A stretch of DNA of 6,949 bases from a bacterium (GCA_020056125.1 JAGVIJ010000112.1:1-6949); one strand, 5' to 3'; positions 1 through 6,133 are shown, numbered from the stretch's first letter. The notes: generated from the sequence alone by a model not told the origin. Translations and numbers: made by a program.

Positions 1-85
1 CTGCCAGCGCCGCAGATTTGGCAGCTTTAAACCCGCTCGTCAGACGAGTGATGATGTCTTGCTTTTGCTGACGTGTTTTCGCCAT
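1..85 (-). CDS. rplJ: 50S ribosomal protein L10, N-terminal fragment (runs off the window)
   Basis: Only the first 28 codons are present. The reading begins MAKTRQQKQDIITRL and continues to KAAKSAALA, which matches the start of L10: a basic first helix ending in the 'K-S-x-x-x-A' strand. L10 binds 23S rRNA at the base of the ribosomal stalk and carries the L7/L12 dimers. Identification rests mainly on context, because the gene follows a recognisable L10 leader RNA and a strong promoter. The ATG at 85-83 is chosen because it gives the family N-terminus. No Shine-Dalgarno sequence precedes it; the upstream bases are ACAACCT. A small hairpin (91-110) sits immediately before the start. rplL would be expected next, outside the window. 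Confidence 0.85.
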   Translation of the reverse strand, partial: MAKTRQQKQDIITRLTSGFKAAKSAALA

Positions 86-90
86 AGGTT

Positions 91-110
91 GTCTTATTAA
101 GACTTAAGAC
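91..110 (-). promoter_or_regulatory. Hairpin directly upstream of the rplJ start codon
   Basis: The 20 bases GTCTTAAGTCTTAATAAGAC form a GTCTTA/TAAGAC stem ending 5 bases before the ATG of rplJ. The position would let it mask or present the ribosome entry site, as expected if L10 controls translation. No Shine-Dalgarno sequence is visible inside it. Confidence 0.4.
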
Positions 111-111
111 T

Positions 112-139
112 AAATAAAACATCCACAGTCATCCTGTGG
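112..139 (-). terminator. Possible attenuator hairpin in the rplJ leader
   Basis: On the minus strand a perfect 6-bp stem CCACAG/CTGTGG with loop GATGA (139-123) is followed by ATGTTTTATTT. This resembles a weak intrinsic terminator placed between the L10-binding core and the rplJ start. The stem is short and the T-run is interrupted, so it could be only a structural spacer. Attenuation in addition to translational control is an inference. Confidence 0.35.
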
Positions 140-283
140 GGTTGCGCGGAGACGAAAATCGTCTCACTTGCTCGCCTCGGTAGGCTATGCCGCGTGATCC
201 TCGCCACTTAGCGGGATTTTACGCGGTAGATTAAGTCCCTTTAGCGGGACGCCTACTGTCTCAGGACAATGAGTGTTGGCCAC

Positions 284-312
284 ACAATAATCAAAAGCCC
301 TGCTTTTGTCAA
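284..312 (-). promoter_or_regulatory. Sigma70-type promoter for the rplJ operon
   Basis: On the minus strand a perfect -35 TTGACA (312-307) is followed by exactly 17 bp and a -10 TATTGT (289-284; 4 of 6 consensus bases). Transcription would start near 277-275, right at the 5' edge of the L10 leader. The agreement between promoter position and leader boundary supports both calls. Confidence 0.8.
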
Positions 313-325
313 ATCCCACCACCAA

Positions 326-384
326 ACATTCTCACATTCTTGCCTGCCCCGTGGTGAAACTTTACGGGGAGAATGTCGGAATGT
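326..384 (-). repeat. Imperfect inverted repeat upstream of the rplJ promoter
   Basis: Left arm ACATTCTCACATTCT (326-340) faces AGAATGTCGGAATGT (370-384), 13 of 15 positions complementary. An inner stem CCCCGT (347-352) / ACGGGG (364-369) adds to it. Each arm holds two ACATTC units 8 bp apart. The repeat ends 13 bp upstream of the -35 box. It could be an operator, a structural element or a remnant of a dispersed repeat. No poly-T run follows it cleanly on the minus strand. No gene is evident between this element and the terminator at 451-494. Confidence 0.5.
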
Positions 385-448
385 TTTCGTCTCAATTCCT
401 TTTTACCTTTACGGGTTTTCATCCTTTTTTATCTTCATGAACAAACAT

Positions 449-494
449 TTAAAAAGCTCCGCCGGGGTTATGTGAGATAACCGTCGACGGAGCT
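449..494 (-). terminator. Rho-independent terminator of the GC-rich gene at 530-1624
   Basis: On the minus strand AGCTCCGTCG pairs with CGGCGGAGCT (10 bp with one G-U), and inside it GGTTAT pairs with ATAACC around a CTCAC loop. The stem is followed directly by TTTTTAAA. It lies 35 bp past the stop codon of the upstream gene and before the rplJ promoter, so it isolates that gene from rplJ. The plus strand has no T-run after the hairpin, so it appears unidirectional. Confidence 0.85.
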
Positions 495-529
495 CAGACC
501 GACTTCATAAGTTAAGAACGAACGACTTC

Positions 530-1624
530 CTACCGACGACGACGGCGCAGCTCCTGGCACCGGTTCAGGCCGAAGTAGTGGTACTGGCACGGATTCTTCT
601 CCGTGGCCGTGCACTTCCCCAGCTTGCACTCCGGAGCGTGATCGGGCTCGTACAGATCCGGATCGAGCGCCAGCTTCACCAGCGCCTTGATCAGCCCGAA
701 CTCGATCTTGGTGGGCGCTACCTTGTTGGCCGTGGAACTGCCGTTCAGCAGCATGCGGCCGTGCCGGTGATAGTGCCACCCGAACTGGGTGCCCTCAGCC
801 TCCAAGTCACGCCACCGTGACTTGGACTTGATGCCATCCGCGGCGTGCTGTTCAGCCAAACGCAACAGGCGCGCCAGGTCATCCAAGCAGAGCTTCTGCG
901 CATGATCCGTGAGGATCTGCACGTTGCCCTGCGAGTTTTGGATGATGACGATGTGCGCGCCACCGCCCTGTGCGGATCGCGCGTACTTGGGCACCTGCGC
1001 GCAGTCGGTCTTCACCACGCACACACGGATCTCGCCGTTCGCCCCGCGGATGGAGAACCACTCGGCCTTCTCCATCTCCTTCATGGCCGTGGTCCAAAAC
1101 TCCTGCTGCTCGTGGTACTTGGCGTCCAGCATCTGCCAGATCGCGTTGATCACGACCTTGGGATGCCGGGGGTTGGCCTCGTGCATGCACTTGACTAGGT
1201 GCGCCAGGTCGAATGGCGCGGCCGTGCCGTGCGTGTCCTTGTCCAGCACGTACCTCAACATCTGCTGAAGCGCCGGGTCGTCGGCCACGCCCAGCAGCTC
1301 GGCCGTGAGCTTGGCTGCACAGGTCTTCTGCTTCGCCCGCTCGCCGTCCCCCTTGGGGTGCTCGTCGAGCAGACTGCCGGCCACGCCCACGGGCAGGATG
1401 CCCTGAGCCAGGTACTCCTCCACGAGCCGTCCGTCCGGGGTCATGCCGCCATGCCCCCAGAACACGATCCGCGCCTTGCTCACACCCGGGAACAGTTTGT
1501 CCCCGAAGTGCTTGAGCAACCACGCGGCCACGATCTCATCCAAATGCGGCTTCGGATGAGTCGCGATCCTGTTGAACAAGACCCCGACCAACGTCGCCAA
1601 AACTCCCGTCAAAATTTCTGCCAC
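530..1624 (-). CDS. Uncharacterised DHH/MYG1-like putative phosphoesterase with Cys-rich tail
   Basis: This 364-residue protein is of no family I can name with certainty. Residues 21-37 read ATHPKPHLDEIVAAWLL, resembling the first metal-binding motif of DHH-superfamily and MYG1 (UPF0160) proteins (THxGxxHxDE followed by a hydrophobic helix). Residues 77-90 (ILPVGVAGSLLDEHPK) look like the later 'hydrophobic strand, glycine, DHH' motif, here DEH. D128 and D130 could give further acidic ligands. A middle domain (about 185-260) holds GGAHIVIIQ. Residues 282-303 hold GWHYHRHGRMLLNGSS. The end carries C333, C338, C346, H349 and C356, a possible zinc cluster, then five arginines. The start is GTG with AAGGAGG 6 bp upstream; an in-frame TGA lies just before it. 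GC-rich codons contrast sharply with the neighbours and suggest acquisition by transfer. Metal-dependent hydrolase activity is an inference. Confidence 0.75.
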   Translation of the reverse strand: MAEILTGVLATLVGVLFNRIATHPKPHLDEIVAAWLLKHFGDKLFPGVSKARIVFWGHGGMTPDGRLVEEYLAQGILPVGVAGSLLDEHPKGDGERAKQKTCAAKLTAELLGVADDPALQQMLRYVLDKDTHGTAAPFDLAHLVKCMHEANPRHPKVVINAIWQMLDAKYHEQQEFWTTAMKEMEKAEWFSIRGANGEIRVCVVKTDCAQVPKYARSAQGGGAHIVIIQNSQGNVQILTDHAQKLCLDDLARLLRLAEQHAADGIKSKSRWRDLEAEGTQFGWHYHRHGRMLLNGSSTANKVAPTKIEFGLIKALVKLALDPDLYEPDHAPECKLGKCTATEKNPCQYHYFGLNRCQELRRRRR

Positions 1625-1630
1625 CTCACA

Positions 1631-1637
1631 CCTCCTT
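1631..1637 (-). promoter_or_regulatory. Perfect Shine-Dalgarno sequence fixing a GTG start
   Basis: AAGGAGG lies 6 bases before the GTG at 1624-1622. It decides the start over internal methionines and is the only clear Shine-Dalgarno sequence in the window. Confidence 0.9.
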
Positions 1638-1681
1638 GGTTGGAAAATTGAGTCTTCGATCCACCTAAATGAATCATTAGT

Positions 1682-1710
1682 TAAATACCATAAAATCGCC
1701 TTTTTGTCAA
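1682..1710 (-). promoter_or_regulatory. Likely sigma70-type promoter for the gene at 530-1624
   Basis: A perfect TTGACA (1710-1705) is followed after 17 bp by TATTTA (1687-1682) on the minus strand. The -10 matches consensus only in its first three bases, but spacing and AT-richness fit, and the layout copies that of the rplJ promoter. Transcription would start about 50 bp before the GTG codon. Confidence 0.6.
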
Positions 1711-1732
1711 TGGGGCTTGGCTATCTTTTAGG

Positions 1733-1775
1733 CTAACCCCCTCGTCCTCCCCCTTGACCCAAGGGGGAGATTTTC
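1733..1775 (+). repeat. Intergenic palindromic repeat, relative of the one inside xseA
   Basis: The plus strand reads CTAACCCCCTCGTC and then a perfect 10-bp stem CTCCCCCTTG/CAAGGGGGAG around ACC, then ATTTTCTC. The same order (TAACCCC-TC, CCTCCCC-TT stem, ATT) occurs on the minus strand at 3471-3417. It lies just past pyrH. The trailing T-run is on the plus strand, opposite to the genes, so it is a poor terminator for pyrH and better read as a dispersed repeat unit. Confidence 0.65.
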
Positions 1776-1801
1776 TCTTAAAAGCACAACCCTTAATCAA
1801 A

Positions 1802-2494
1802 TCAACTACTGATGAGCGTACCTTTGAATGGTTTTTGCGCGATTATCGCGCGTAAATTTTCTAAATCAGTGCCGCGGGCAATCACCACTTCCATATCTGA
1901 CTTCTGCGCCAGTTTGGAAGCGATGGGATCAAACGGCGCATTGGCTCCGGGCGACCACTTGGAGCCCACAATCTTGCGGAACTCTTTCCAGCTGATGCGC
2001 TCATACGCCTTGGCGCTTTTATCCCCTCGCGGATCTTTGTCATGCACCGCGTCAACATTAGTCAGATTGATAATGCGCTTGGCGCCGAATTTCTGCGCCA
2101 ACATAACCGCGTCATAATCCGTACTGCAACCCGGTTTCCAACCTGCGGCCACGAGCAATGATTCTTTCCAAACCAATTTGGCTGTAGGATCTTTGATCAC
2201 CGCCGGATGAGCCACGTCGCGAAAAATCGTGCGCAAAAGATGCGCATTCAAACGCGTGGTGTGGATGCCCAACCAATCCAAATCCTCGGCCTCGAGATGC
2301 ACAATGGCGCTGGCGGCCTTTTGATATTTACGGCACACGGATCCGCCGCCCACCACGATAATAAACCGCCGACCCAACTTAATTTCCCGCAATAAAAGTT
2401 GGCGCAACTTTTTTAAATACTCAACATCAATTCCGCTTTCCGGAATCACGATGGATCCGCCCACGGAAATGATAATCGGAGATTGTTTGGACAT
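1802..2494 (-). CDS. pyrH: Uridylate (UMP) kinase, archaeal-type
   Basis: UMP kinase transfers phosphate from ATP to UMP to give UDP in cytoplasmic pyrimidine synthesis. The 230-residue amino-acid-kinase fold is complete. Residues 6-18 hold the N-terminal strand and glycine loop (IIISVGGSIVIP). VVGGGSVCRKY (47-57) is the second glycine loop. DWLGIHTTRLNAHLL (73-87) is the UMP/oligomer helix, GCSTDYDAVMLA (122-133) the substrate loop, and NLTNVDAVHDKDP (143-155) the nucleotide-binding motif. FDPIASKLAQKS (188-199) is the C-terminal lysine helix. The length and the 'LGIxxTRxNAxLL' and 'STDxDAVxLA' patterns follow the short archaeal-type PyrH rather than the longer enterobacterial form. The ATG at 2494 gives the family N-terminus; it has no Shine-Dalgarno sequence but the same ACAACCT upstream as rplJ. 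It begins 12 bp after the xseB stop and is probably the last gene of the string. Confidence 0.92.
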   Translation of the reverse strand: MSKQSPIIISVGGSIVIPESGIDVEYLKKLRQLLLREIKLGRRFIIVVGGGSVCRKYQKAASAIVHLEAEDLDWLGIHTTRLNAHLLRTIFRDVAHPAVIKDPTAKLVWKESLLVAAGWKPGCSTDYDAVMLAQKFGAKRIINLTNVDAVHDKDPRGDKSAKAYERISWKEFRKIVGSKWSPGANAPFDPIASKLAQKSDMEVVIARGTDLENLRAIIAQKPFKGTLISS

Positions 2495-2506
2495 AGGTTG
2501 TAGGCT

Positions 2507-2716
2507 CTAAACTGCAAATTTTTCTTTAATCTCCCGAATCGTATTTTCCGCTTCATCCAACCGCTGTTTTAAAACACCGGCGATTTCCATGGCGCGCTCA
2601 AACTTTTTCAGTCCCTCATCCAAATGGCCATGGCCTTTTTCAAACCACTCGGCAATGGATTCGAGTTCCTCAAAGCCTTGCGCTACATCGATTTTGGGCA
2701 GTTGTTTTTTAGACAT
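2507..2716 (-). CDS. xseB: Exodeoxyribonuclease VII small subunit
   Basis: XseB binds the large subunit XseA to form exonuclease VII, which degrades single-stranded DNA from either end into oligonucleotides in the cytoplasm. At 69 residues it has the usual size. The family helical-hairpin pattern is clear: FEELESIAEWFEKGHGHLDE (15-34) followed by GLKKFERAMEIAGVLKQRLD (35-54) and a short coiled-coil end. It lies directly downstream of xseA, separated only by a REP-like element. No Shine-Dalgarno sequence precedes the ATG; the upstream stretch is A-rich (AAGTAAAAAAAT). Confidence 0.95.
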   Translation of the reverse strand: MSKKQLPKIDVAQGFEELESIAEWFEKGHGHLDEGLKKFERAMEIAGVLKQRLDEAENTIREIKEKFAV

Positions 2717-2728
2717 ATTTTTTTACTT

Positions 2729-2786
2729 GGTAGCCGCACCCTTTAGGGTGCGCCTTTCTAAACGCAGGCTAAAGCCTGCGACTACC
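2729..2786. repeat. REP/BIME-like two-hairpin repeat between xseA and xseB
   Basis: A 58-bp unit bounded by GGTAG (2729-2733) and CTACC (2782-2786), which are complementary. It holds two perfect hairpins in series: CGCACCCT/AGGGTGCG (2735-2752) and CGCAGGCT/AGCCTGCG (2763-2780). The two halves are near mirror versions (GTAG-YCGCA-stem), which is the layout of paired REP sequences mobilised by REP-associated tyrosine transposases in many bacteria. No such transposase is in the window. It could modulate the xseA:xseB ratio by protecting or processing the mRNA; that is inference. Confidence 0.8.
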
Positions 2787-2802
2787 GTTCATCTTAATAA
2801 AA

Positions 2803-4032
2803 TTACAATGCATTAGAAATTTTCTTTACCTCGGTTTCCGCTTCTCCATCTTTCAAAACAATGGCTGTGGCTTGCCCGATTTGCAACTGCGCCACGGACG
2901 AGATACTGCGCCCGGATGCGTCCTTAACCATGGCATATCCGCGCGCCAATACGCCTTTGGGATCCAAAGATTCCAATAGACGAATGTGCGCTTGCAAGCG
3001 ATCCTTCAAACCGCCGACCCATTGTCTCACAGCTGTATCACAAACAGAAGTCGCTCTTTCCAAAGCCGCGCGCTGGCCAGCTAGCCACAAACTTGGAGCG
3101 CGCACCGCATGATCCAAAGCCGCGCGCCGACTCTCCATATACCGCGTGAGATTTGATTCCATGGCCGACACTACGGCGGCCAACTCGTATTGCACATCCT
3201 TGCGATCCGGCACCAAACGCCGCGCACAATCCGTGGGCGTGGAACCGCGCACATCAGCCGCCTCTTCAGCCAAGGTTAAATCGCGCTCATGCCCGATGGC
3301 CACCAGCGTGGGAATTTGCGAAGCATGAATCGCACGCACCACCGCCTCATCATTAAAAGCCATGAGATCCTCCAGCGACCCGCCGCCGCGCGTCATAACC
3401 AACGCGTCATATCCAATCCTCCCCTTACCTGCCTTGCCGGCAGGCAGGTAAGGGGAGGCTGGAGGGGTTATGGAATTCGCAGATTGAATAGCCGCCACAA
3501 TCTCTCGCGGCGCATTATCGCCTTGAACCAAAACGTGAAATAAATCAATTTCCAAACCGCCCCAGCGTTCGCTAAGCACGCGCACAAAATCTCCATAGGC
3601 CGCGCTGTCGCGCGAAGCCACCAGCGCGATGCGCTCCGGAAAACGCGGCAAAGCGCGTTTGCGCGACGGATCAAACAAACCTTCTTGCTCAAGTTTTTGA
3701 TGGAGCAGCAACAGCGCCTTTTTTAATGCGCCCTCCCCTGCCAACTCAATGCGCTCGGCGGAAATGGAAAATTTTCCGTACTTGGGATAGATGCGTGGCA
3801 AACCGATCACGCGCACGCGAATGCCATCCTGAATGGGTACGCGCAAATTCCACACCGGCATAAAAATATTCACCAGCGCTTTTTCATCTTTCAAATCAAA
3901 AGTTACCCATTGCCCTTGGCTTGCGCGATAACCCGAAACTTCACCTTCCACCGCCACTTCTTCAGTTGCAAAACTCTCGCGTAAAATAATGTTCACGATC
4001 TCGATAAATTCTGATACTTGGAGAATGCGCAT
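2803..4032 (-). CDS. xseA: Exodeoxyribonuclease VII large subunit (with palindromic insertion)
   Basis: XseA is the catalytic subunit of exonuclease VII. The 409 residues show an N-terminal OB-fold (about 2-100; VEGEVSGYRASQGQWVTFDL, IRVRVIGLPRIYPKYGKFSI), then the catalytic domain with LPRFPERIALVASRDSAAYGD (128-148). The family signature TRGGGSLEDLMAFNDEAVV (214-232) and IGHERDLTLAEEAADVRGSTPTDCA (246-270) follow. A helical coiled region (275-350) and a C-terminal RGYAMVKDASG segment (364-374) complete it. Residues of about 188-207 (ITPPASPYLPAGKAGKGRIG) are extra compared with the family and are encoded by a palindromic repeat placed between a conserved helix and the RGGGS strand, with the frame kept. 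The start is ATG without a Shine-Dalgarno sequence, 7 bp after a heptamer array. Confidence 0.95.
   Translation of the reverse strand: MRILQVSEFIEIVNIILRESFATEEVAVEGEVSGYRASQGQWVTFDLKDEKALVNIFMPVWNLRVPIQDGIRVRVIGLPRIYPKYGKFSISAERIELAGEGALKKALLLLHQKLEQEGLFDPSRKRALPRFPERIALVASRDSAAYGDFVRVLSERWGGLEIDLFHVLVQGDNAPREIVAAIQSANSITPPASPYLPAGKAGKGRIGYDALVMTRGGGSLEDLMAFNDEAVVRAIHASQIPTLVAIGHERDLTLAEEAADVRGSTPTDCARRLVPDRKDVQYELAAVVSAMESNLTRYMESRRAALDHAVRAPSLWLAGQRAALERATSVCDTAVRQWVGGLKDRLQAHIRLLESLDPKGVLARGYAMVKDASGRSISSVAQLQIGQATAIVLKDGEAETEVKKISNAL
3417..3471 (-). repeat. In-frame palindromic repeat inserted in xseA
   Basis: Perfect 16-bp arms CCTCCCCTTACCTGCC (3418-3433) and GGCAGGTAAGGGGAGG (3443-3458) flank a 9-base centre that contains the self-complementary TGCCGGCA. 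A TAACCCCTCCAG flank extends it on the minus strand to 3471. It encodes xseA residues of about 188-206 without stop codons. The same flank-plus-stem layout occurs between genes at 1733-1775, with a shorter stem. In-frame palindromic insertions of this sort are known in Rickettsia (RPE elements). Confidence 0.85.
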
Positions 4033-4039
4033 AAAATCG

Positions 4040-4067
4040 TCCGGGGTCCGAAGTCCGGCGTCCGAGG
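4040..4067. repeat. Tandem heptamer array, four TCCGNNG units
   Basis: Four consecutive 7-bp units TCCGGGG, TCCGAAG, TCCGGCG and TCCGAGG fill almost the whole gap between the membrane-protein gene and xseA. It ends 1 bp before the stop codon of the former (stop at 4069-4071) and 7 bp upstream of the xseA ATG. Positions 1-4 and 7 are invariant, and positions 5-6 vary. Confidence 0.85.
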
Positions 4068-4068
4068 G

Positions 4069-4512
4069 TTAGATTGAAACGCTGCTCAACAAACTCGCGA
4101 TTTGCCAAAATAAAATCGCCCATAAAAAATCCGTGATAACCAAATCAACCGGAAACCAGGCGTCTTCTTTGAGCCCAAAAAAACCATGGCCTTCCAAGGG
4201 CAAGATAACTCCTCCGTAAACTAGAGTCAGAACTAAGCTCCACAAGATGATGGGTAAAAATTGAAATCCGGCCGCCACGCCCGTTTGAACCAAGAGACCA
4301 AACAGGCCGCCGAACACCGTGGATAAAATCAAAAACACAAAAATCCCAACCAGATGCGCTTCACGCCGTGTCACTTTGCGACCCAATAAAACCGGCTGAT
4401 CCAAATCGCGCACAAAATTCCCGGCCTTGAAATACGGCGCCAAGTGCGATAAAAAAAGCATGATTCCTCCCGCGGAAATTCCGGCAACCATGGCCGCAAA
4501 AATTACGTTCAT
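4069..4512 (-). CDS. Conserved-looking four-helix membrane protein of unknown function
   Basis: I do not recognise this 147-residue protein. Four hydrophobic segments at about 4-24, 53-75, 82-105 and 122-143 predict an integral inner-membrane protein. A basic loop (GRKVTRREAH, 44-53) follows helix 1, and a loop with LEGHGFFGLKEDAWFPVD (106-123) precedes helix 4. The polar residues D36, D38, R45 and R49, and E107, H109, K115, E116 and D117, could form a membrane-surface site. There is no signal-peptide cleavage motif. Its ATG lies 2 bp after the stop of the C39-like gene, so translation is probably coupled. The context with a lipoprotein PPIase and an exported papain-fold protein suggests an envelope role, but no function can be assigned. 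Confidence 0.75.
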   Translation of the reverse strand: MNVIFAAMVAGISAGGIMLFLSHLAPYFKAGNFVRDLDQPVLLGRKVTRREAHLVGIFVFLILSTVFGGLFGLLVQTGVAAGFQFLPIILWSLVLTLVYGGVILPLEGHGFFGLKEDAWFPVDLVITDFLWAILFWQIASLLSSVSI

Positions 4513-4514
4513 AT

Positions 4515-5399
4515 CTAGCGATTCGGAATCACTACAATCATCATGGGCTTGCCCGTCTGTATAGTGGCTTTATCTCCGGTCCAATCATGTGCGGCTTTGA
4601 GAATTGTGTCGTAAGAATAGGTATAACCTTGGCCGCGCCGCGTACCCGGATCATTGGTGATAAAGAACCCCGGCGTATAACCGCGAATCACTACCATGTG
4701 AAAGGGCGGGCCATCGCCGCTGAAATACGGATTGCCCAACATCTGCCCGGCCGCCGGAACCAAAACCGGATAGCCCAAAGCCAGAGGCACTTTAATATCT
4801 AAAACACTGGTCAGGGGTTTTACCACCACGGTTTTGTAGCCATAAAAATTTTTAGCCACATCCGCCACCTGTTCGGCCGTAGTGTCTTCAAAAAAACCAA
4901 AAGTAAAATTTTCAAAGGCCATTATTTTTTTTAATTGCTCGCGAGCCGCATATTTTTCAATTACGCCGGATTCCCCCTGATAAAAAGCGTGGGCCATGAG
5001 CAACGACGCCTCTTCGCACAATTCTTGAAACGGCGCACTCCAATCCGCAAAAGGCGCTTGCGAAGTGAATGGCACATCCAAATTCACCTCCATGGGTAAA
5101 GGTCCCGCATGAGCCAACGGATCAGTCGGCGTGGTTTTGACCGTGGGCGAAGTTTCCAAAACAAAATTCTCGGATTTGGAAAGTCCGGATTCAAACGGCG
5201 AAGCTTCAGACGCTACGACTGAATTTTCAGCTTGTTCCACGGCGCCTTGAAAATCAGCGGCCGGCGGCAAATCAGGCGTCCACCATCTATACCAAACATC
5301 GCTTAAATAAGTTCGGTTGACGATGACTAAAATCCCGGCCGCCAGAATAATTGCGGCCGCAATTAGGACTAAATATTTTTTTGCAATGGGCAATTTCAT
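4515..5399 (-). CDS. Membrane-anchored C39-like papain-fold peptidase family protein
   Basis: The 294-residue protein starts with a positively charged MKLPIAKK and one hydrophobic segment (about 9-27) that acts as an uncleaved anchor. A low-complexity linker (about 40-100) follows. The C-terminal domain (105-290) matches the Peptidase_C39_2 type: LDVPFTSQAPFADW with the oxyanion glutamine (about Q114 or Q125), then ELCEEASLLMAHAFY with candidate nucleophile C128. H234 lies in PPFHMVVIRGY, followed by FFITNDPGT with N249/D250 completing the papain-like triad. The GYPVLVP strand (209-215) is also typical. It is probably exported and faces outward, acting on peptides or cell-wall crosslinks; the substrate is unknown. 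It starts 5 bp after the cyclophilin stop, with no Shine-Dalgarno sequence. Confidence 0.85.
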   Translation of the reverse strand: MKLPIAKKYLVLIAAAIILAAGILVIVNRTYLSDVWYRWWTPDLPPAADFQGAVEQAENSVVASEASPFESGLSKSENFVLETSPTVKTTPTDPLAHAGPLPMEVNLDVPFTSQAPFADWSAPFQELCEEASLLMAHAFYQGESGVIEKYAAREQLKKIMAFENFTFGFFEDTTAEQVADVAKNFYGYKTVVVKPLTSVLDIKVPLALGYPVLVPAAGQMLGNPYFSGDGPPFHMVVIRGYTPGFFITNDPGTRRGQGYTYSYDTILKAAHDWTGDKATIQTGKPMMIVVIPNR

Positions 5400-5404
5400 G
5401 CCAA

Positions 5405-6097
<693 letters not shown>

Positions 6098-6133
6098 AGA
6101 TTGAAAGAATAGCATAAAAGTGGTTTAACGATA

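Larger units (their letters stand above)
86..275 (-). promoter_or_regulatory. Ribosomal protein L10 leader RNA (rplJ 5' UTR)
   Basis: On the minus strand the region reads GACAGTAGGCG (about 264-254), a short hairpin TCCC..GGGA, the unpaired CTTAATC, and later GCCTACCGAGG (185-175). GTAGGC pairs with GCCTAC to close the structure. This order (GACxGYAGG, hairpin, UUAAU, CCUxCCGAGG) is the conserved L10-binding kink-turn core of the L10 leader family, through which L10 or the L10-L12 complex represses its own operon. Between the UUAAU and the closing strand lies an extra stem, CCGCGT/ACGCGG, with nested ATCC/GGAT pairs. Downstream are a perfect GAGACGA/TCGTCTC hairpin (150-166) and further stems reaching the rplJ start. 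The transcript start is inferred from the promoter at 284-312, so the 5' limit is approximate. Confidence 0.85.

Noticed and set aside
269..475. Open frame on the plus strand upstream of rplJ
   Set aside because: It overlaps the rplJ promoter, the inverted repeat and the terminator, and its translation has no recognisable pattern.
845..1651. Long open frames on the plus strand (845-1198, 909-1268, 1199-1651) and in another minus frame (879-1523)
   Set aside because: They are antisense or shifted shadows of the GC-rich gene at 530-1624, in which stop codons are rare in all frames. They have Arg/Ala/His-rich nonsense composition and no start signals.
1751..1785. Intrinsic terminator of pyrH
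   Set aside because: The strong hairpin has its T-rich stretch on the plus strand only, against the direction of pyrH; it is better explained as a member of the repeat family found in xseA.
3417..3471. Assembly error or frameshift in xseA
   Set aside because: The reading frame is intact on both sides and the conserved motifs resume at once; a perfect inverted repeat is more likely a real insertion.
6098..6115. Upstream ATG (6115) as the cyclophilin start
   Set aside because: It adds MLFFQS before a normal lysine-led lipoprotein signal peptide and overlaps a possible extended -10 element; the ATG at 6097 fits better, though this is not proven.
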